Source: Flectonema sp. DT1601 (Eukaryota > Euglenozoa > Diplonemea > Diplonemida > Diplonemidae). Taken from it: a stretch of DNA of 64,000 bases. Below the pieces are notes generated by a model, which was not told the DNA's origin, searched no databases, and was given only the letters and a program-made list of their open reading frames with translations. The translations under genes and the position numbers were made by a program. Below, piece after piece: positions 49,138 to 60,125 of this stretch; position 1 is the stretch's first letter, and each line of letters begins with the position of its first letter. The stretch lies in assembly GCA_964019425.1 (NCBI GenBank), contig OZ025795.1:1-64000 (forward strand), in the 5' to 3' direction.

Positions 49138-50748
49138 TTATAATTCTTTCAAATCTACCGGCTCAAGCACCCCGTTGGTCTTCATTCCTTCACACATTGC
49201 TGGAAGGAGCTCGTTTCCAGTAGCGACGTACGCTATATTAGGATTTGGTCCAGTGCTTCCGTGGAACTCGAGTCTCTTCGTCATGTTCGTAATTAAGTTT
49301 GCGTATTGCGAGTCCTTTGACAAGTCGTGTGATTCAGAGATGTCGTCGACTACGTTAAACAGGCAATGAGGAATGCAAGACTTCGTTCCACTGCCTCCTC
49401 CGTGTGGCGCACGGCACTGGTTGCCCTGTTTCTGACCACCAGACTCCCCGAAAGGTGTCGCAGTTTCTGACAACTCTGGCCACTTGAGAATACGCGTGTC
49501 ACCGACGTTACCGTTGCTCGTAATGATCAGCTTGAAGTCACCCATTCGGATTGACGTTACATGTTCAGTGAAGTATTGGTTGGCAACCTGGTGCACTACT
49601 TCGCTTCTCGGAGAAGCCTCGTTTGCGAAAATCGCAGGCAGAAGGTTGTGTCCATCAGGAAGGCGAGGTCCAGTGTTTGCAGGAATGCTACCCCCAGCAA
49701 CACCCTCAACGAATACTTTGTACCAATCAGAAGAGTGTGCCAACCCATCCCAGTTGGTACCACGACGTGACTCAGGTACGAGTCCACCAGAAATGAAAGA
49801 TTCCACACGAACCCCTCCTTCCCAGAAAGTGTGCTTTCCACCTCTCATTGGATAGTTGGTAGTGTGGGACAGTGGACCTCCGTTATCAGAAACAACAACA
49901 ACTAACGTGTTGTCCCACATGTCATTTGAATGTAAGGCTGCTGTGATGTTGGAGATTGCCCAGTCGAGTTCGGTCATCACAGCAGACTGCGCCTTGTAAG
50001 TATCATTCACAACATACGGATACATATCAACAGTGCTGCAGTGAGCCTGAATACCGAGTCCCATTCCAAAACCGCATGCCAAATGCACATTTTGCGGAGC
50101 GTAGTAAAGGTACAAGGACTCGTCTTGTGTAACGGACTTGATGATTTTCACGGCCTCCTCAGTAAACACATTCGTCGAGTAAGTCCCGTTCACAGACGTG
50201 TCGGCACCTTTGATTGCAGTCATCGTGTTGTTTGAGAAATCAAATGCCTTGTAGTCGGAACTCAGATTTTTACATGAGCTAGTCAAGTAGGTCCAGTGGT
50301 AAAACAAGTCAGCATTGCAAGCTAAGTAGTAACCAAGAAACGAATCAAATCCTCTTTCTGTTGGGGTGCATTCTTGCTTGGCAAATCCGACATCCCACTT
50401 GCCGATTGCGTGGGTGCGGTATCCGTTGTCTTTCATGAGCTGAGGGATGAGTGTGAAGTTCTTTGTGCAGTGATCTTCGTCCCGAGTCATGTCGTAGAAA
50501 CCAGCTCCCCAAGGATACCTTCCCGTCATCATACTCGCACGTGTGGGAGAGCAGATCTTAAATGCATAATAAGAAGTCAACCTCACTCCTTCCTTAATGA
50601 GTTGATTCATTTTCGGTGTCTTTACTGCATAGTCGTTGTGGACACCAATATCATTGTATCCCAAGTCATCGACAACAATCTGCACAATGTGAGGCTTCTT
50701 CGCTGAAACAACAAACGCTCCAAGCAGGAGGGTCAAAAGGGTTCTCAT
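49138..50748 (-). CDS. Arylsulfatase (ARSB-like), copy 3
   Basis: A 536-residue sulfatase, the most diverged of the three tandem genes, with the same signal peptide and domain order. Its formylglycine motif is CSPTR (66-70) instead of CSPSR; Thr in this position occurs in some active sulfatases. Cys 144 and Cys 225 are present as in copy 2. Divergence is concentrated near residues 135-165 and the C-terminus (PNPNIAYVATGNELLPA), while long central blocks are almost identical to the other copies, suggesting gene conversion. The 3' flank is unrelated to that of copies 1 and 2. A TTGCAG acceptor-like site lies about 20 bp upstream of the ATG. Confidence 0.93.
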   Translation of the reverse strand: MRTLLTLLLGAFVVSAKKPHIVQIVVDDLGYNDIGVHNDYAVKTPKMNQLIKEGVRLTSYYAFKICSPTRASMMTGRYPWGAGFYDMTRDEDHCTKNFTLIPQLMKDNGYRTHAIGKWDVGFAKQECTPTERGFDSFLGYYLACNADLFYHWTYLTSSCKNLSSDYKAFDFSNNTMTAIKGADTSVNGTYSTNVFTEEAVKIIKSVTQDESLYLYYAPQNVHLACGFGMGLGIQAHCSTVDMYPYVVNDTYKAQSAVMTELDWAISNITAALHSNDMWDNTLVVVVSDNGGPLSHTTNYPMRGGKHTFWEGGVRVESFISGGLVPESRRGTNWDGLAHSSDWYKVFVEGVAGGSIPANTGPRLPDGHNLLPAIFANEASPRSEVVHQVANQYFTEHVTSIRMGDFKLIITSNGNVGDTRILKWPELSETATPFGESGGQKQGNQCRAPHGGGSGTKSCIPHCLFNVVDDISESHDLSKDSQYANLITNMTKRLEFHGSTGPNPNIAYVATGNELLPAMCEGMKTNGVLEPVDLKEL

Positions 50749-51959
50749 TTTTGCGAATAGTGTGGCTGCAATGAAAATAATGATAACAATCGAATAACTG
50801 ACCCAATTGCTGTTCTTACAAAAAGTAAAGGCTGAAATACTTCCCTGAAGGAAATGAAATAAAAAAACTTCTGAAGCAGTTGATTTACGAAGAACTTATT
50901 GCAGAATATCATAAAAAGTGTCGCAATTGATTACTCTCACTTAAGAGGTCGTCGGGTTGCTGGACAAAACACAAAACAATGCCTCGGGAAAGGGAAAGAA
51001 GAAGCAAAGTCCTGACGAAACACAAAGTAGACCGAAGGACAGTGAACAGCAATAGTTGTAAATTTATTGCGACTAATGAGGGGCCAATAGATTGCAATGA
51101 GAAATCGAAAAAGAAATATACACCACACAATAATACTTCACCTCGAAACAGCAGGTTACTAATTCTTGAATAAATAGACCCGTCAGCAGTATTGAAAGCC
51201 AGCCAACATTTGAAAGAAAAGCCTTCGAACAAAAGAGTCTGACGGGACTTATTAAATTCAAAAATAAATTCCGATAATTAACTGCTGTTGAATAAATAAG
51301 AATCTCTCAAACGTGTGGTGTCGGTTCAATAATGTCAGAAGTCGTAAGTCAGCAGGGCTGCAAGACTCTGAAGCAACAAATAACAATTTAGCATTTGATC
51401 ACAACTGGGAAATGCTTCCCAAAGCCTCAATGCTATTAAGAAACGAACAGCAAATGGAAAAATATTTCTATCCTCACAAAAGCCTAAAACTGTTTTATTG
51501 ACTAACCTCTCAGTTGTTGTCTGTTAATTCAATCACAGGAGGTGTTTTTTATCATAAAACAGGCCAGAAACAAATAGTAAGCAACTAAACAGAAAAAAAC
51601 GACAAACGAAAACAGAAAAAAACGAAAAGGAAAAGCAAAAGATATAACTGTAAAAAGTTTATATTGCACTGACAGAGGCAAAAGTATCCAACCACTTGTG
51701 ATTGCGATCGAGCTTTTCTTTCTCACTCGCAATTGAAGGAGAAAGAAGCTCACAGAAAGCATGGAGGTATCACAAGTGGGTTCGAACGATAGTGTTAGGC
51801 CAGAATGTTATCTAACAGCGTCTAATTATTCTACAATAAGACTTTTAAGTATAACACATCTTTGTAGATACTCACAACAAGCTGTGGTACAAAGTCCAGG
51901 ACAGAAGTACGATTAAGTATATCACAGTGTGAACAAACCGATAAATACGTTGCCAACTT
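50749..51959. other. No convincing gene
   Basis: A 1.2-kb AT-rich gap between sulfatase 3 and the F-box-like gene. Open frames on both strands around 50909-51261 overlap each other, are hydrophobic or Ser/Lys-rich without motifs, and look like chance. Confidence 0.6.
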
Positions 51960-53211
51960 CTATCTCGTCGGTGTTGATGAATTCTTGGATGAGCTGGCTT
52001 TTTGCAATCGCCTGTTTGTTAATTATTATTTAATAAAATATTGAAGACAATAATAACACTTTTCATAAACTGCACAAATTGTGACAGGAAACCATAACAT
52101 ACCCGAGTAGGATATCAGGAAGTAATCGTTTACCACGAACTACTTCGTAATCAGACATGCCGCGATACACTTGGTGAACCATTTGCTCTACTCCTCGAAG
52201 TTTTAAATAAAACCCTTTGTCGTGAAGCGCTACCTTCTCGCAATCAGTGCGATTTCTTTTTACTGGCCATATTGGAGATATAGTCCACGGCATTCCTGTT
52301 GCTGAAGGAGGTTCTTCTTCTTGTAAGATAGTTTGTAGATGGATTGTCCCGCCAACTATCCAAATCTCAGCCCAGTAAGGACCGGGAGCTATGCGAATGA
52401 TCCACCGTTCTCGACGGGTTCCGGAAAGAGAATGAGCGCCAATCCACTTTCGAGCTCCATCAGCGAAGACAACTTCTAAATCATCGCTGTCGATATCTTC
52501 GACTCTCCCTTCCTTCTCGTAATACTTTGCTACACTTGATGATCCTCCACTAATGTCAGATCCTTCTGGTCCAGTCTTTGATGAACCTCCGACACTTGGT
52601 GTTACACGAACTGTAGCACCCAACTCCTTTCCGTCTTCATTCCATCGAACTCCAACTGTTACACTTCTGAGACATTGTTCTGTGAATCGAATTGGAATCT
52701 TTCCATGTTTCTCAACATAAGATCGAAGGAAGAATAAAACATAATGAACACCATGCTGTCCAAGATGAGAGTACCAAGTCTTACAAACAGTTGTGAGTGA
52801 CATAACATTTGAAAGAGAAATGTAATCAAAGATCAGAGGGAAGGCGAATGTCGGAATTACAGTACGCGGTTCGGTACCTGCAGCTTCAGGAAGTGGTATC
52901 GTTGAAGCCAATGTAGAGATGCTGATGGCAGTAGCTGGAAGATGTGATCTGAAGTCCGCCTGAAATGCTCCAAAACAGGCTGTTTCTAACGCCATCATAC
53001 CTCCTCTAATATCTCGTTCTTCATTAGCAACCATTGCTGTGGCATGCAAACTATCAGACTTTGCGATTACATAGGACAGCTCACTAGCCTTCTCATAAAA
53101 ATATAAATCAGTTGATGAGTCAGAATCTTCATCGCACTCTAACTCTTTATCAGTTTGGTGGATTGAAACCTCCTCAATTCGGGTATCAGGTCTCGTGTGT
53201 GATGATCCCAT
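51960..53211 (-). CDS. F-box-like protein, two exons
   Basis: Exon 1 (52103-53211) and a short exon 2 (51960-52011) join in phase 2 across a 91-bp intron (52012-52102, GTATGT...AAACAG). The protein has 386 residues and ends in TAG. Residues about 120-155 (FPLIFDYISLSNVMSLTTVCKTWYSHL) fit an F-box, the helical module that links substrates to SCF ubiquitin ligases through Skp1. The C-terminal half (about 180-360) contains beta strands and a VEDIDSDDLEVVFADGARKW stretch that could be a substrate-binding module. No LRR, WD40 or kelch repeats are visible. The ATG lies 2 bp after a GGAACAACAG acceptor-like site. The F-box call rests on pattern only. Confidence 0.65.
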
Positions 53212-53441
53212 TTCTGTTGTTCCTTCGTAATGAAAATAGTTATTATTAATACTCTCTCCAAGAATTCACTGAACGCAGCTCGCACTGTAATTTCATATTG
53301 CTGTACTGAAATAAGTAAAAAACTTCCAACAGTAACTAAAAGTTAACAACAGTTGTAAAGAAAAGATGAATCTGAGTAGTGTTTTAATATTTGTTTTATT
53401 GACAACCAGACAGCCCCAAGGACTGAGGACTCGTTTGTGTA

Positions 53442-53741
53442 CTATCCGTGTTGAGTGAAACACTGACAATAGCCTTCTGTCTCACTATTCGGTGTCACTA
53501 CTGCAGCACCGATGAGTCCAGTGAGCATACCACCTCCAGCAGCAAGTGGCACCAGTGGTGATGGTAGTCCACTTGCTAAAACTGCTGCCCCTCCCAGAAA
53601 CCCTCCTCCAACAGCACCGGCTCCAACAGCTACAGCCTTTCTAAAATCTGCACAAGGTGATTCCCGACTGCATCTTCGGTACTCACAATCTAAAACCCCC
53701 GGAACATTTCTATTGTAGCAGATTTTACTCGCCGAAGGCAT
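53442..53741 (-). CDS. Small Cys- and Gly-rich membrane protein
   Basis: A 99-residue protein. The N-terminal 32 residues contain four Cys (ICYNRN, DCEYRRC, PCADF). They are followed by a long Gly/Ala-rich hydrophobic stretch (about 35-82) that can form one or two closely packed membrane helices (GAGAVGGGFLGGAAVLA and GGGMLTGLIGAAVV). A short tail has two further Cys (CQC). Glycine-zipper-like small proteins of this type are found in organelle and plasma membranes, but I do not recognise a family. The ATG comes 1 bp after a CACACACAG acceptor-like site, and the gene is on the common minus strand, which support it being real. Confidence 0.6.
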   Translation of the reverse strand: MPSASKICYNRNVPGVLDCEYRRCSRESPCADFRKAVAVGAGAVGGGFLGGAAVLASGLPSPLVPLAAGGGMLTGLIGAAVVTPNSETEGYCQCFTQHG

Positions 53742-54857
53742 GCTGTGTGTGTAACATTTGTACTTTTCAACTGCTGTGAATTACTTAAAGTTGACGGCAG
53801 ACAAGAGAACAGAAAACACACAACTCACAAGGCGAGGAACCATTTCTACAGAGAGATGAGAACTAATAAAGTGTTAAATGTATTTCGATCGAAGGAACCA
53901 GAACCCTCCCAAGAGTCGTTATTACTTTCACTCATTTGGTAGGATGTGAAGCTGTGAACAAGACTTCTCATCAAAGTCTAACAAATAATATTACTCACTA
54001 CTCAGAACACCAACTAAGGAAAACTGAAAAATTTCTGTGACAAGCATTCTCCTCCTTTTTTCCACTCTGAGCCCTTTTTCTTTTCACAGGAAGGCTTTCT
54101 CTACGACGTTTAGCATGCCACTAGTTCCAGTGAATAACTCGACCAAGAGCATATGTTTAGAGGAACTCACAGTGTGTGTCTCAAGATCAAGATTGCGTAA
54201 TTTGATATTATTACTTTGGAATGTTAAAAAGGAAAAAGAAAAGCTATTCTCCCATTTTATTTTAAATGAAATAAATCCATTCGACGGAGTGAACACTTTG
54301 ATATCATACGCGTGAGTTACTAATTTAAAATCACCTTTTTAAGGAAGCTAAGAAACAAAGACAATTGATATTGAGATGCTGAGAGAGACTTCAGTCCTTC
54401 TCGGAGTGACTCCGCACGCACATCGAGATATTTGCCTTTCGGAAAACATTCTTTTTGTGGTGTTTTTTTTTTCAATCATGTCAAATGTGATTGTTACAAC
54501 AACAATCTCACAATAATTTCCACCCAGTTTGTGATACAAAGTTTGAAAAAGAGAAAAATAATTTTTTTTTTTTTTTTTTTTTTGGAAAACGGAAAAGAAC
54601 GGAAAACGAAGATGATCAATTTTCTAACGCACGCAGACCTATTATCTGGAACAACGCTCGCTTAGTAAAAAGAGGAACCAGCCTACTGAAGCAGTGATAA
54701 TATTATCAAACTAACGTTCGATCCAAACCTGCATATTAACTGAGGACTGCCATGTAAAGAGGGAACATAAAATAGCAAAGCGGATGAAGTCCAATAATGA
54801 GGCTACCATACAATAGATTTTCTTGAGTAGTTACTTAACAAAATGATCATATGATTC
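53742..54857. other. No convincing gene
   Basis: A 1.1-kb AT-rich gap with a 21-bp poly-T run near 54563-54583. The overlapping open frames on both strands look like chance. Confidence 0.6.
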
Positions 54858-55928
54858 TCATAGGGAATACAGGAAGGTAGCGGAGGTAACTAAAATTCCT
54901 CCGAAAACGAATACAAATGTCGGTTGGAATCCAAACAACCACCAGGAAACGATGGCCACCAAGATGATGGAAAACGCCTTGGCAAAACCTTTGAGGACGT
55001 TATCAGCGAATTTAACGCACATGGCGACGATGATTCCTCCTGCAGCCTGGAGTACAACAATGGCCCAGGTGAATACATCAAATCCTTGAAAGAAATAAAG
55101 TTCCTGTCCAACTACAGTCACTGTTTGATATGTTGACATGTAGTAACCAGCAATCCCAAACAGAAATGAGAACCAAGAGAGGAAGATGTTCCGCATCCAA
55201 AGATCCACTTCATCAGATCTTTCATCTTTCTTTAGTAGTTTTTCAAAGTAAACACCTCCAAAGGAAGCAGCCATAGCACCAACGAAGGTACAGATTAATC
55301 CAAAAGTAACATTCTGTTCCTTATTACTATTATCACTTGACTTCGATCCATTCCATGAACATAAAATAATCCCAAGAGCTAAAGTGATTAGTGCGATCCA
55401 TTTCGTGACAGAGAATTTGCTACCGAGAAGTACTATCGACCACCCAGCAGTCAATAATACCTTAGACTGCGTACACAATTGAAATAGCGTCACTTCCATG
55501 TTAGCGAGTGCGTAGTAAATCAACCCCGATGCTAAAGTATAAAAGCAGGCAGGGACGAAACACTGAAGACACGATTTGCGATGATTTGTTACTTCCGATG
55601 TGATGGCAGCAATAGCTCCACGACTATCAGTAAGTTGTACCAAAATTAAGGAAATTATTATTTTCATGATTTCGGTGCATATCACCACCGAGGCCGGGAT
55701 GAAAGGGTCACCTGTCTTCATCCCAGCAGCGTACCTGGTTATTAATACAAGCGATGCATTCTGAAATACTAATGCAAGCAGACTTAGATACCCTGCAAGT
55801 TTAATATTCAGCCCGCCACTTGGTTTTGGTGCATCCTCTCCTGGTCCTTTCTCGACGTGATAATTATTATTTTCATTGAGATTCTCAGACCCGTTTTCTA
55901 AATCAATAGTCTTGTGTGATCCATCCAT
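54858..55928 (-). CDS. Nucleotide-sugar transporter, SLC35A family
   Basis: A 356-residue polytopic protein with about ten hydrophobic segments after a 45-residue hydrophilic N-terminus. Family signatures are present: NASLVLITRYA in the first helix, LFQLCTQSKVLLTAGWS in the middle, GGVYFEKLLKK, and near the end FTWAIVVLQAAGGIIVA followed by VKFADNVLKGFA. This is the SLC35A pattern of Golgi/ER antiporters that import UDP-galactose, UDP-N-acetylglucosamine or CMP-sialic acid in exchange for the nucleoside monophosphate. The exact substrate cannot be read from sequence. Length is typical and no intron is seen. A TTTCTCAACTCTTCAG acceptor-like site lies 15 bp upstream of the ATG. It ends in TGA. 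It would supply substrates for glycoprotein synthesis in the secretory pathway. Confidence 0.92.
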   Translation of the reverse strand: MDGSHKTIDLENGSENLNENNNYHVEKGPGEDAPKPSGGLNIKLAGYLSLLALVFQNASLVLITRYAAGMKTGDPFIPASVVICTEIMKIIISLILVQLTDSRGAIAAITSEVTNHRKSCLQCFVPACFYTLASGLIYYALANMEVTLFQLCTQSKVLLTAGWSIVLLGSKFSVTKWIALITLALGIILCSWNGSKSSDNSNKEQNVTFGLICTFVGAMAASFGGVYFEKLLKKDERSDEVDLWMRNIFLSWFSFLFGIAGYYMSTYQTVTVVGQELYFFQGFDVFTWAIVVLQAAGGIIVAMCVKFADNVLKGFAKAFSIILVAIVSWWLFGFQPTFVFVFGGILVTSATFLYSL

Positions 55929-56951
55929 CGTTGTTATGATACTGAAGAGTTGAGAAAGTTATTATTTGAGTTTACTTGTTAGTTAGTTAGTGTGGGGTCT
56001 ATTGCAGCTCTTCGATGCCCAATAAAAACTTCCGACACCAACTTTGCCAATAGAAATGATGATACTCAAAAGAAGTCAAACGCGTGTTCGCTTCGTGGAA
56101 GCTGCGTCACGTACTCAATTTGCGCGTGGATAACACAGCGGCAGTACCCCCTAAGTTTATTTTTATAAAATGAATTTAATGAAATAAGAGATAATGAAAA
56201 CTCTGAAATGCCCCCTTTTTCCCTAAATTATTAAATAAATTGTTCTACAACTCCTTATGACTTCATATTGTCGTCTTATTGCTTTGGGAAGATTAATTAT
56301 TTTTAAGATTTTCTCAACTAGCTTCATAAATGGAAGATCTGTACCACCGTTTACTCCCGTTGAGGAAGAAACAAAACAACTGCCAGCAAAGATAGATATG
56401 GTGTGTTTATTTTTATTTTTCTTTTTTTTTTTTTACCTCTTTTTTTATTTTATTTGTTACTCTAGATCCATTACCCCAATCACATTTCATAAAATACAGG
56501 TGGACCTCCTTATCTGACAAAATCACAACAGCAAAACCCTGCTATGCGAACCCATTCGTCAAAAGCAGGATAGAAATTCGTGTCGTATCCTTCTTGCTAG
56601 TCCGATACAGCTCTACAGCTGAGACAACAACAGTACTTGCCGGTACTATACGTACACTAAAACATACGGGTAAGGTTCCAAATAGGAACCTGCATCATAA
56701 ACGCTACACTCCAAAATTCATTCGAAAAAGAGGAAAAGTATATTAAATATAAAACGAAAAGACAGAGGGGGGGGACTCGACACCAGAATTACTTGTGAAG
56801 CAAGCTGAAGTAAGTTTTCGCCGACGACAGGTTACTTCGTGAGAAGACCAACAATTGGTGTCGAGATGTCCTATTTTAGTGTTGTCGAATATGGGGATTC
56901 GAGGGGAGGGAACAAAATATTTTTTAGAAATGGTTTTAAAGATTGTTTTCA
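55929..56951. other. No convincing gene
   Basis: A 1-kb AT-rich gap with T-rich runs near 56405-56450. The plus-strand open frames here are not supported. Confidence 0.6.
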
Positions 56952-57216
56952 TCAGTTAGATCCACGCTCATCATCCATGGCGGAAACATCAGTCGAGTTG
57001 ATTCTGTCATCTCCCTTTGGTCCTCTGTTTTATTTTATTAAGATTAATTTATCAGATGAAGGTAACAATGAATGTGAACTACACATACCCGTGACCCTTG
57101 TGGGTTCCCTGGGGTACCATTGATCTGTCAACTCCATGTCCTTTAGCAGTCTCCTTGTATTCAGGGACGTGCTTGTTGGTCTCCTTGTGCTCCTGGACTT
57201 CGTCACGGGATGGCAT
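56952..57216 (-). CDS. 66-residue hydrophilic protein, two exons
   Basis: Exon 1 (57089-57216) and exon 2 (56952-57024) join across a 64-bp intron (57025-57088, GTATGT...AAACAG) in phase 2, giving 66 residues and a TGA stop. The splice turns an early stop into a continuous Gly/Lys/Asp-rich protein (THKGHG then GPKGDDRINS). The composition is charged and polar (Lys, Glu, His, Gly, Asp) with almost no hydrophobic residues, so it should be disordered, resembling stress-type hydrophilins in general character only. No family is recognised. The start codon follows a poly-A stretch rather than a CAG site. Confidence 0.6.
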
Positions 57217-58490
57217 TTTTTTTTTTGTGGAGTTTTTAAAAGTTTGGAACAAAATGCTGTCGAAAATAATTAAGTGTGTTCTCAACCATCCGAATTACTC
57301 TTAAATACCTTCCTCATCGAACCCTTTGGGATGTTGTTGTTGTTTACCTTTCTTCACAAATCACACAAAGCTCTCATACCTCTGTAAAGACAAGATGATT
57401 TATTATTTAAGCGGTAACTAACAACAGCTTCTTGCGAGCATTGGGTGGCATTTGGTTAAAGAAATTTATCTCTTTTTACCCGCCTTTGGTGTTGGTTTCC
57501 TTTACTTCTGTTCAAAAAAAAAACTTTTTCTTTTTTTTTTTTTTTTTCTACCTTCGAGATTCAGAACGGCATACCCTCCGCAGTCACCTGCTGACGGAAT
57601 AAGTCGTTTGATTCGAGTGCAGTGTTTGAAAAAATACATCGTAGGCAACACATCTTAAATAGTAGTTTAGTATGTGAGTGCCTCGTGTTTATTTACACTT
57701 CAAACAATAAGGAAAGGCTTATTCGCTGGAACGAATTGATGAAGCAACAAGAACGACACTGTCCCTTCCTATCCACAATTTAATAACAATAAAACCAGTC
57801 GAAAGGAATTACAGTTTTGACAAAAACATCAATCGCACGCTAACACATAAGCTGATATTTCCATAACTGGTTTTCTGTCACGACGAAGGTTTTGAACCAA
57901 CGCCTTAACGGGATGATCTCAAAAAACACAAATGATGGAAACGAAACATTTTTTTCTTTTTTATTGTTTTTTTTCTCTTCACCAAATACGACATCTAAAG
58001 TAGATTACTTACCACCTGCTACAATACGATAACCACAGCACTGGGGGACACAAATACAAGAAATGATAAAATGTAAAAATAACCAAATAAAGCTTTTCAG
58101 GGGGCCAAGCTGATGAGGGAGTCGCGATAGAAAACAATAATGCAACTATTGTATTAAATTTGTTATAATTTAGTCACTCATCCTTTCTTTTTTTTTTCCT
58201 TCTTTTTTCCCTTTTTTTTTCTTTTTTTTTTTTCGACAAAACAAAACTTTTTGGAAATCTGCCATCCAACCATGCAGTAAACGAATGAACTGATGGAAAT
58301 GTTGCAACAGTTCGTTTGCGCAGTTCGTTAACATAAAAATATGAAATCAATTTTCTTCCGAGTTCGGAGAGAGGTGGTAGTCCTACTCTACACGAATGAA
58401 ATAAATTGTATGAAATTAATCAAATCATCTTTTTGTTAGTCCGATAAAATATTTATAGTGAAATCCAATCCTTTAAATACCATTCACTTC
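57217..58490. other. No convincing gene
   Basis: A 1.27-kb gap with T-rich homopolymer-like tracts at 57528-57548 and 58188-58232. I see no supported coding or RNA feature. Confidence 0.6.
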
Positions 58491-59690
58491 TCAGTTTAGT
58501 TTGTTGAGGAAGTCGATCATTCCATTGAAACGGGCAAACACCTTCTTCGCGCCAGCCTGTGTTATTTTTATTATTCTAAATCAGAACTTTATGAAAATAA
58601 ATAGAAATTAGAAAAACTAACAAACCTCAACAGCGAAGGCTGGAAGTGATCCGGAAACATCGAGAGCGATGACTTCAGTAATGTGACAAGTAGTTGGTGA
58701 AGTTGGAACAACAACGTATCCCTGAGCGTTCATCTGAGCTCTTGTAAACGAAGAAGATTCTGGTGCTTTAGGATGAGTAGTTGAGACAGTTCCAATAACG
58801 AGAGGGTTCTCGAGGGTTTTGTCAAACTTCTTACGGCCTGCAACATCCATTTCTGGAAATTCTCCCTCGACTTTGAATTCCTTGCAGTCTTCTGGTGTTA
58901 GAAGTCTTCTGACGATGTGAGTCACAACTTCCCTTCTTGTGATACCCCAGACAGGTGAGTGAAAGTTGACGTAAAGAATTCTTCCACCATCAGAACCATA
59001 ATCCTCAAGTACGTTGTAAGCGTCGAGCATCTTATCGAACTGACGCTGAGCCTTTGGAGCAGCTTCGATGAGTTCTCTCGTGAATTGTGTGAGTGAACAG
59101 TTCACAGGACCAGAGAACTTTGTGATTTTGTGACCACCATTCCAGTCAACGTCTTGGTATTCCCATTTGATACCTTTCTCTTCTTTAATGAGAACCCAAT
59201 TAGGAGAGCTGCGGAGTTCAAGAACCTTCTTTACCTGTGCTGGTAGTTGTCCATCATCCACTGCAGGTGGAGGTATTTCTCTCGGTTCTATAATAGAGAC
59301 AGTTGGAGTCTTTGTCGCTGAACTACCTGCGTCGACTATTGGAAGAACTGATTTACGTTGCATTCTACGAATTACTAATGCGATCCCATGTGAAAGTAAC
59401 ATCAGAATAGCAACCTTCAGACCATTCCTTGCGACAAATCCAATCACACCATCCTTCACTCCTTGTGGGATTAGCTGAAGAACATTCAACACAGTTAGTA
59501 CTGCTACGAAAATCCTCATTTTCTGTTGGTCTTCTTCCATTCTTGCTAGCGTGTCATTAGTTCCTTCCACAAGTTGAGTGCACTTTTGTACGGCGCCTAA
59601 GATCGGCCCGTTAGTACGTCTTCGGGAGGTGACGCTCACGATATCAGTCTCTCCACCGCAGCTCTGCCAATCGCAGTCGTCGTCAGACAT
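58491..59690 (-). CDS. Membrane-anchored START-domain protein, two exons
   Basis: Exon 1 (58626-59690) and exon 2 (58491-58556) join in phase 0 across a 69-bp intron (58557-58625, GTTTGT...ACACAG) to give 376 residues. Two hydrophobic segments (about 60-78 and 95-115) suggest a membrane anchor. The region from about 150 to 376 fits a START (StAR-related) lipid-transfer domain: KWEYQDVDWNGG, an NVLEDYGSDGGRILYVNFHSP strand pair, ITRREVVTHIVRR and the closing amphipathic helix AGAKKVFARFNGMIDFLNKL, which only the splice provides. START domains bind sterols, phospholipids or ceramides; the ligand is unknown. I chose the second ATG because the first lies upstream of an ATGAATCAG acceptor-like site. 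A 16-bp satellite lies just upstream. Confidence 0.82.
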
Positions 59691-59742
59691 GTTGTTCGTA
59701 AAAGTAATCTGATTCATGATAACATAATAATAGTAATACAGA

Positions 59743-60125
59743 GATCAGTAGATCATTAGACCAGTAGATCATTAGACCAGTAGATCATTAGACCAGTAGA
59801 TCATTAGACCAGTAGATCATTAGACCAGTAGATCATTAGACCAGTAGATCATTAGACCAGTAGATCATTAGACCAGTAGATCATTAGACCAGTAGATCAT
59901 TAGACCAGTAGATCATTAGACCAGTAGATCATTAGACCAGTAGATCATTAGACCAGTAGATCATTAGACCAGTAGATCAGTAGATCATTAGACCAGTAGA
60001 TCATTAGACCAGTAGATCATTAGACCAGTAGATCATTAGACCAGTAGATCAGTAGATCATTAGACCAGTAGATCATTAGACCAGTAGATCATTAGACCAG
60101 TAGATCATTAGACCAGTAGATCATT
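59743..60125. repeat. 16-bp minisatellite (ATTAGACCAGTAGATC)n
   Basis: About 23 copies of ATTAGACCAGTAGATC in tandem with almost no variation, interrupted twice (near 59975 and 60045) by a shortened unit repeating AGTAGATC. It starts about 50 bp upstream of the START gene's start codon, so it occupies that gene's leader or promoter region. Confidence 0.97.
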
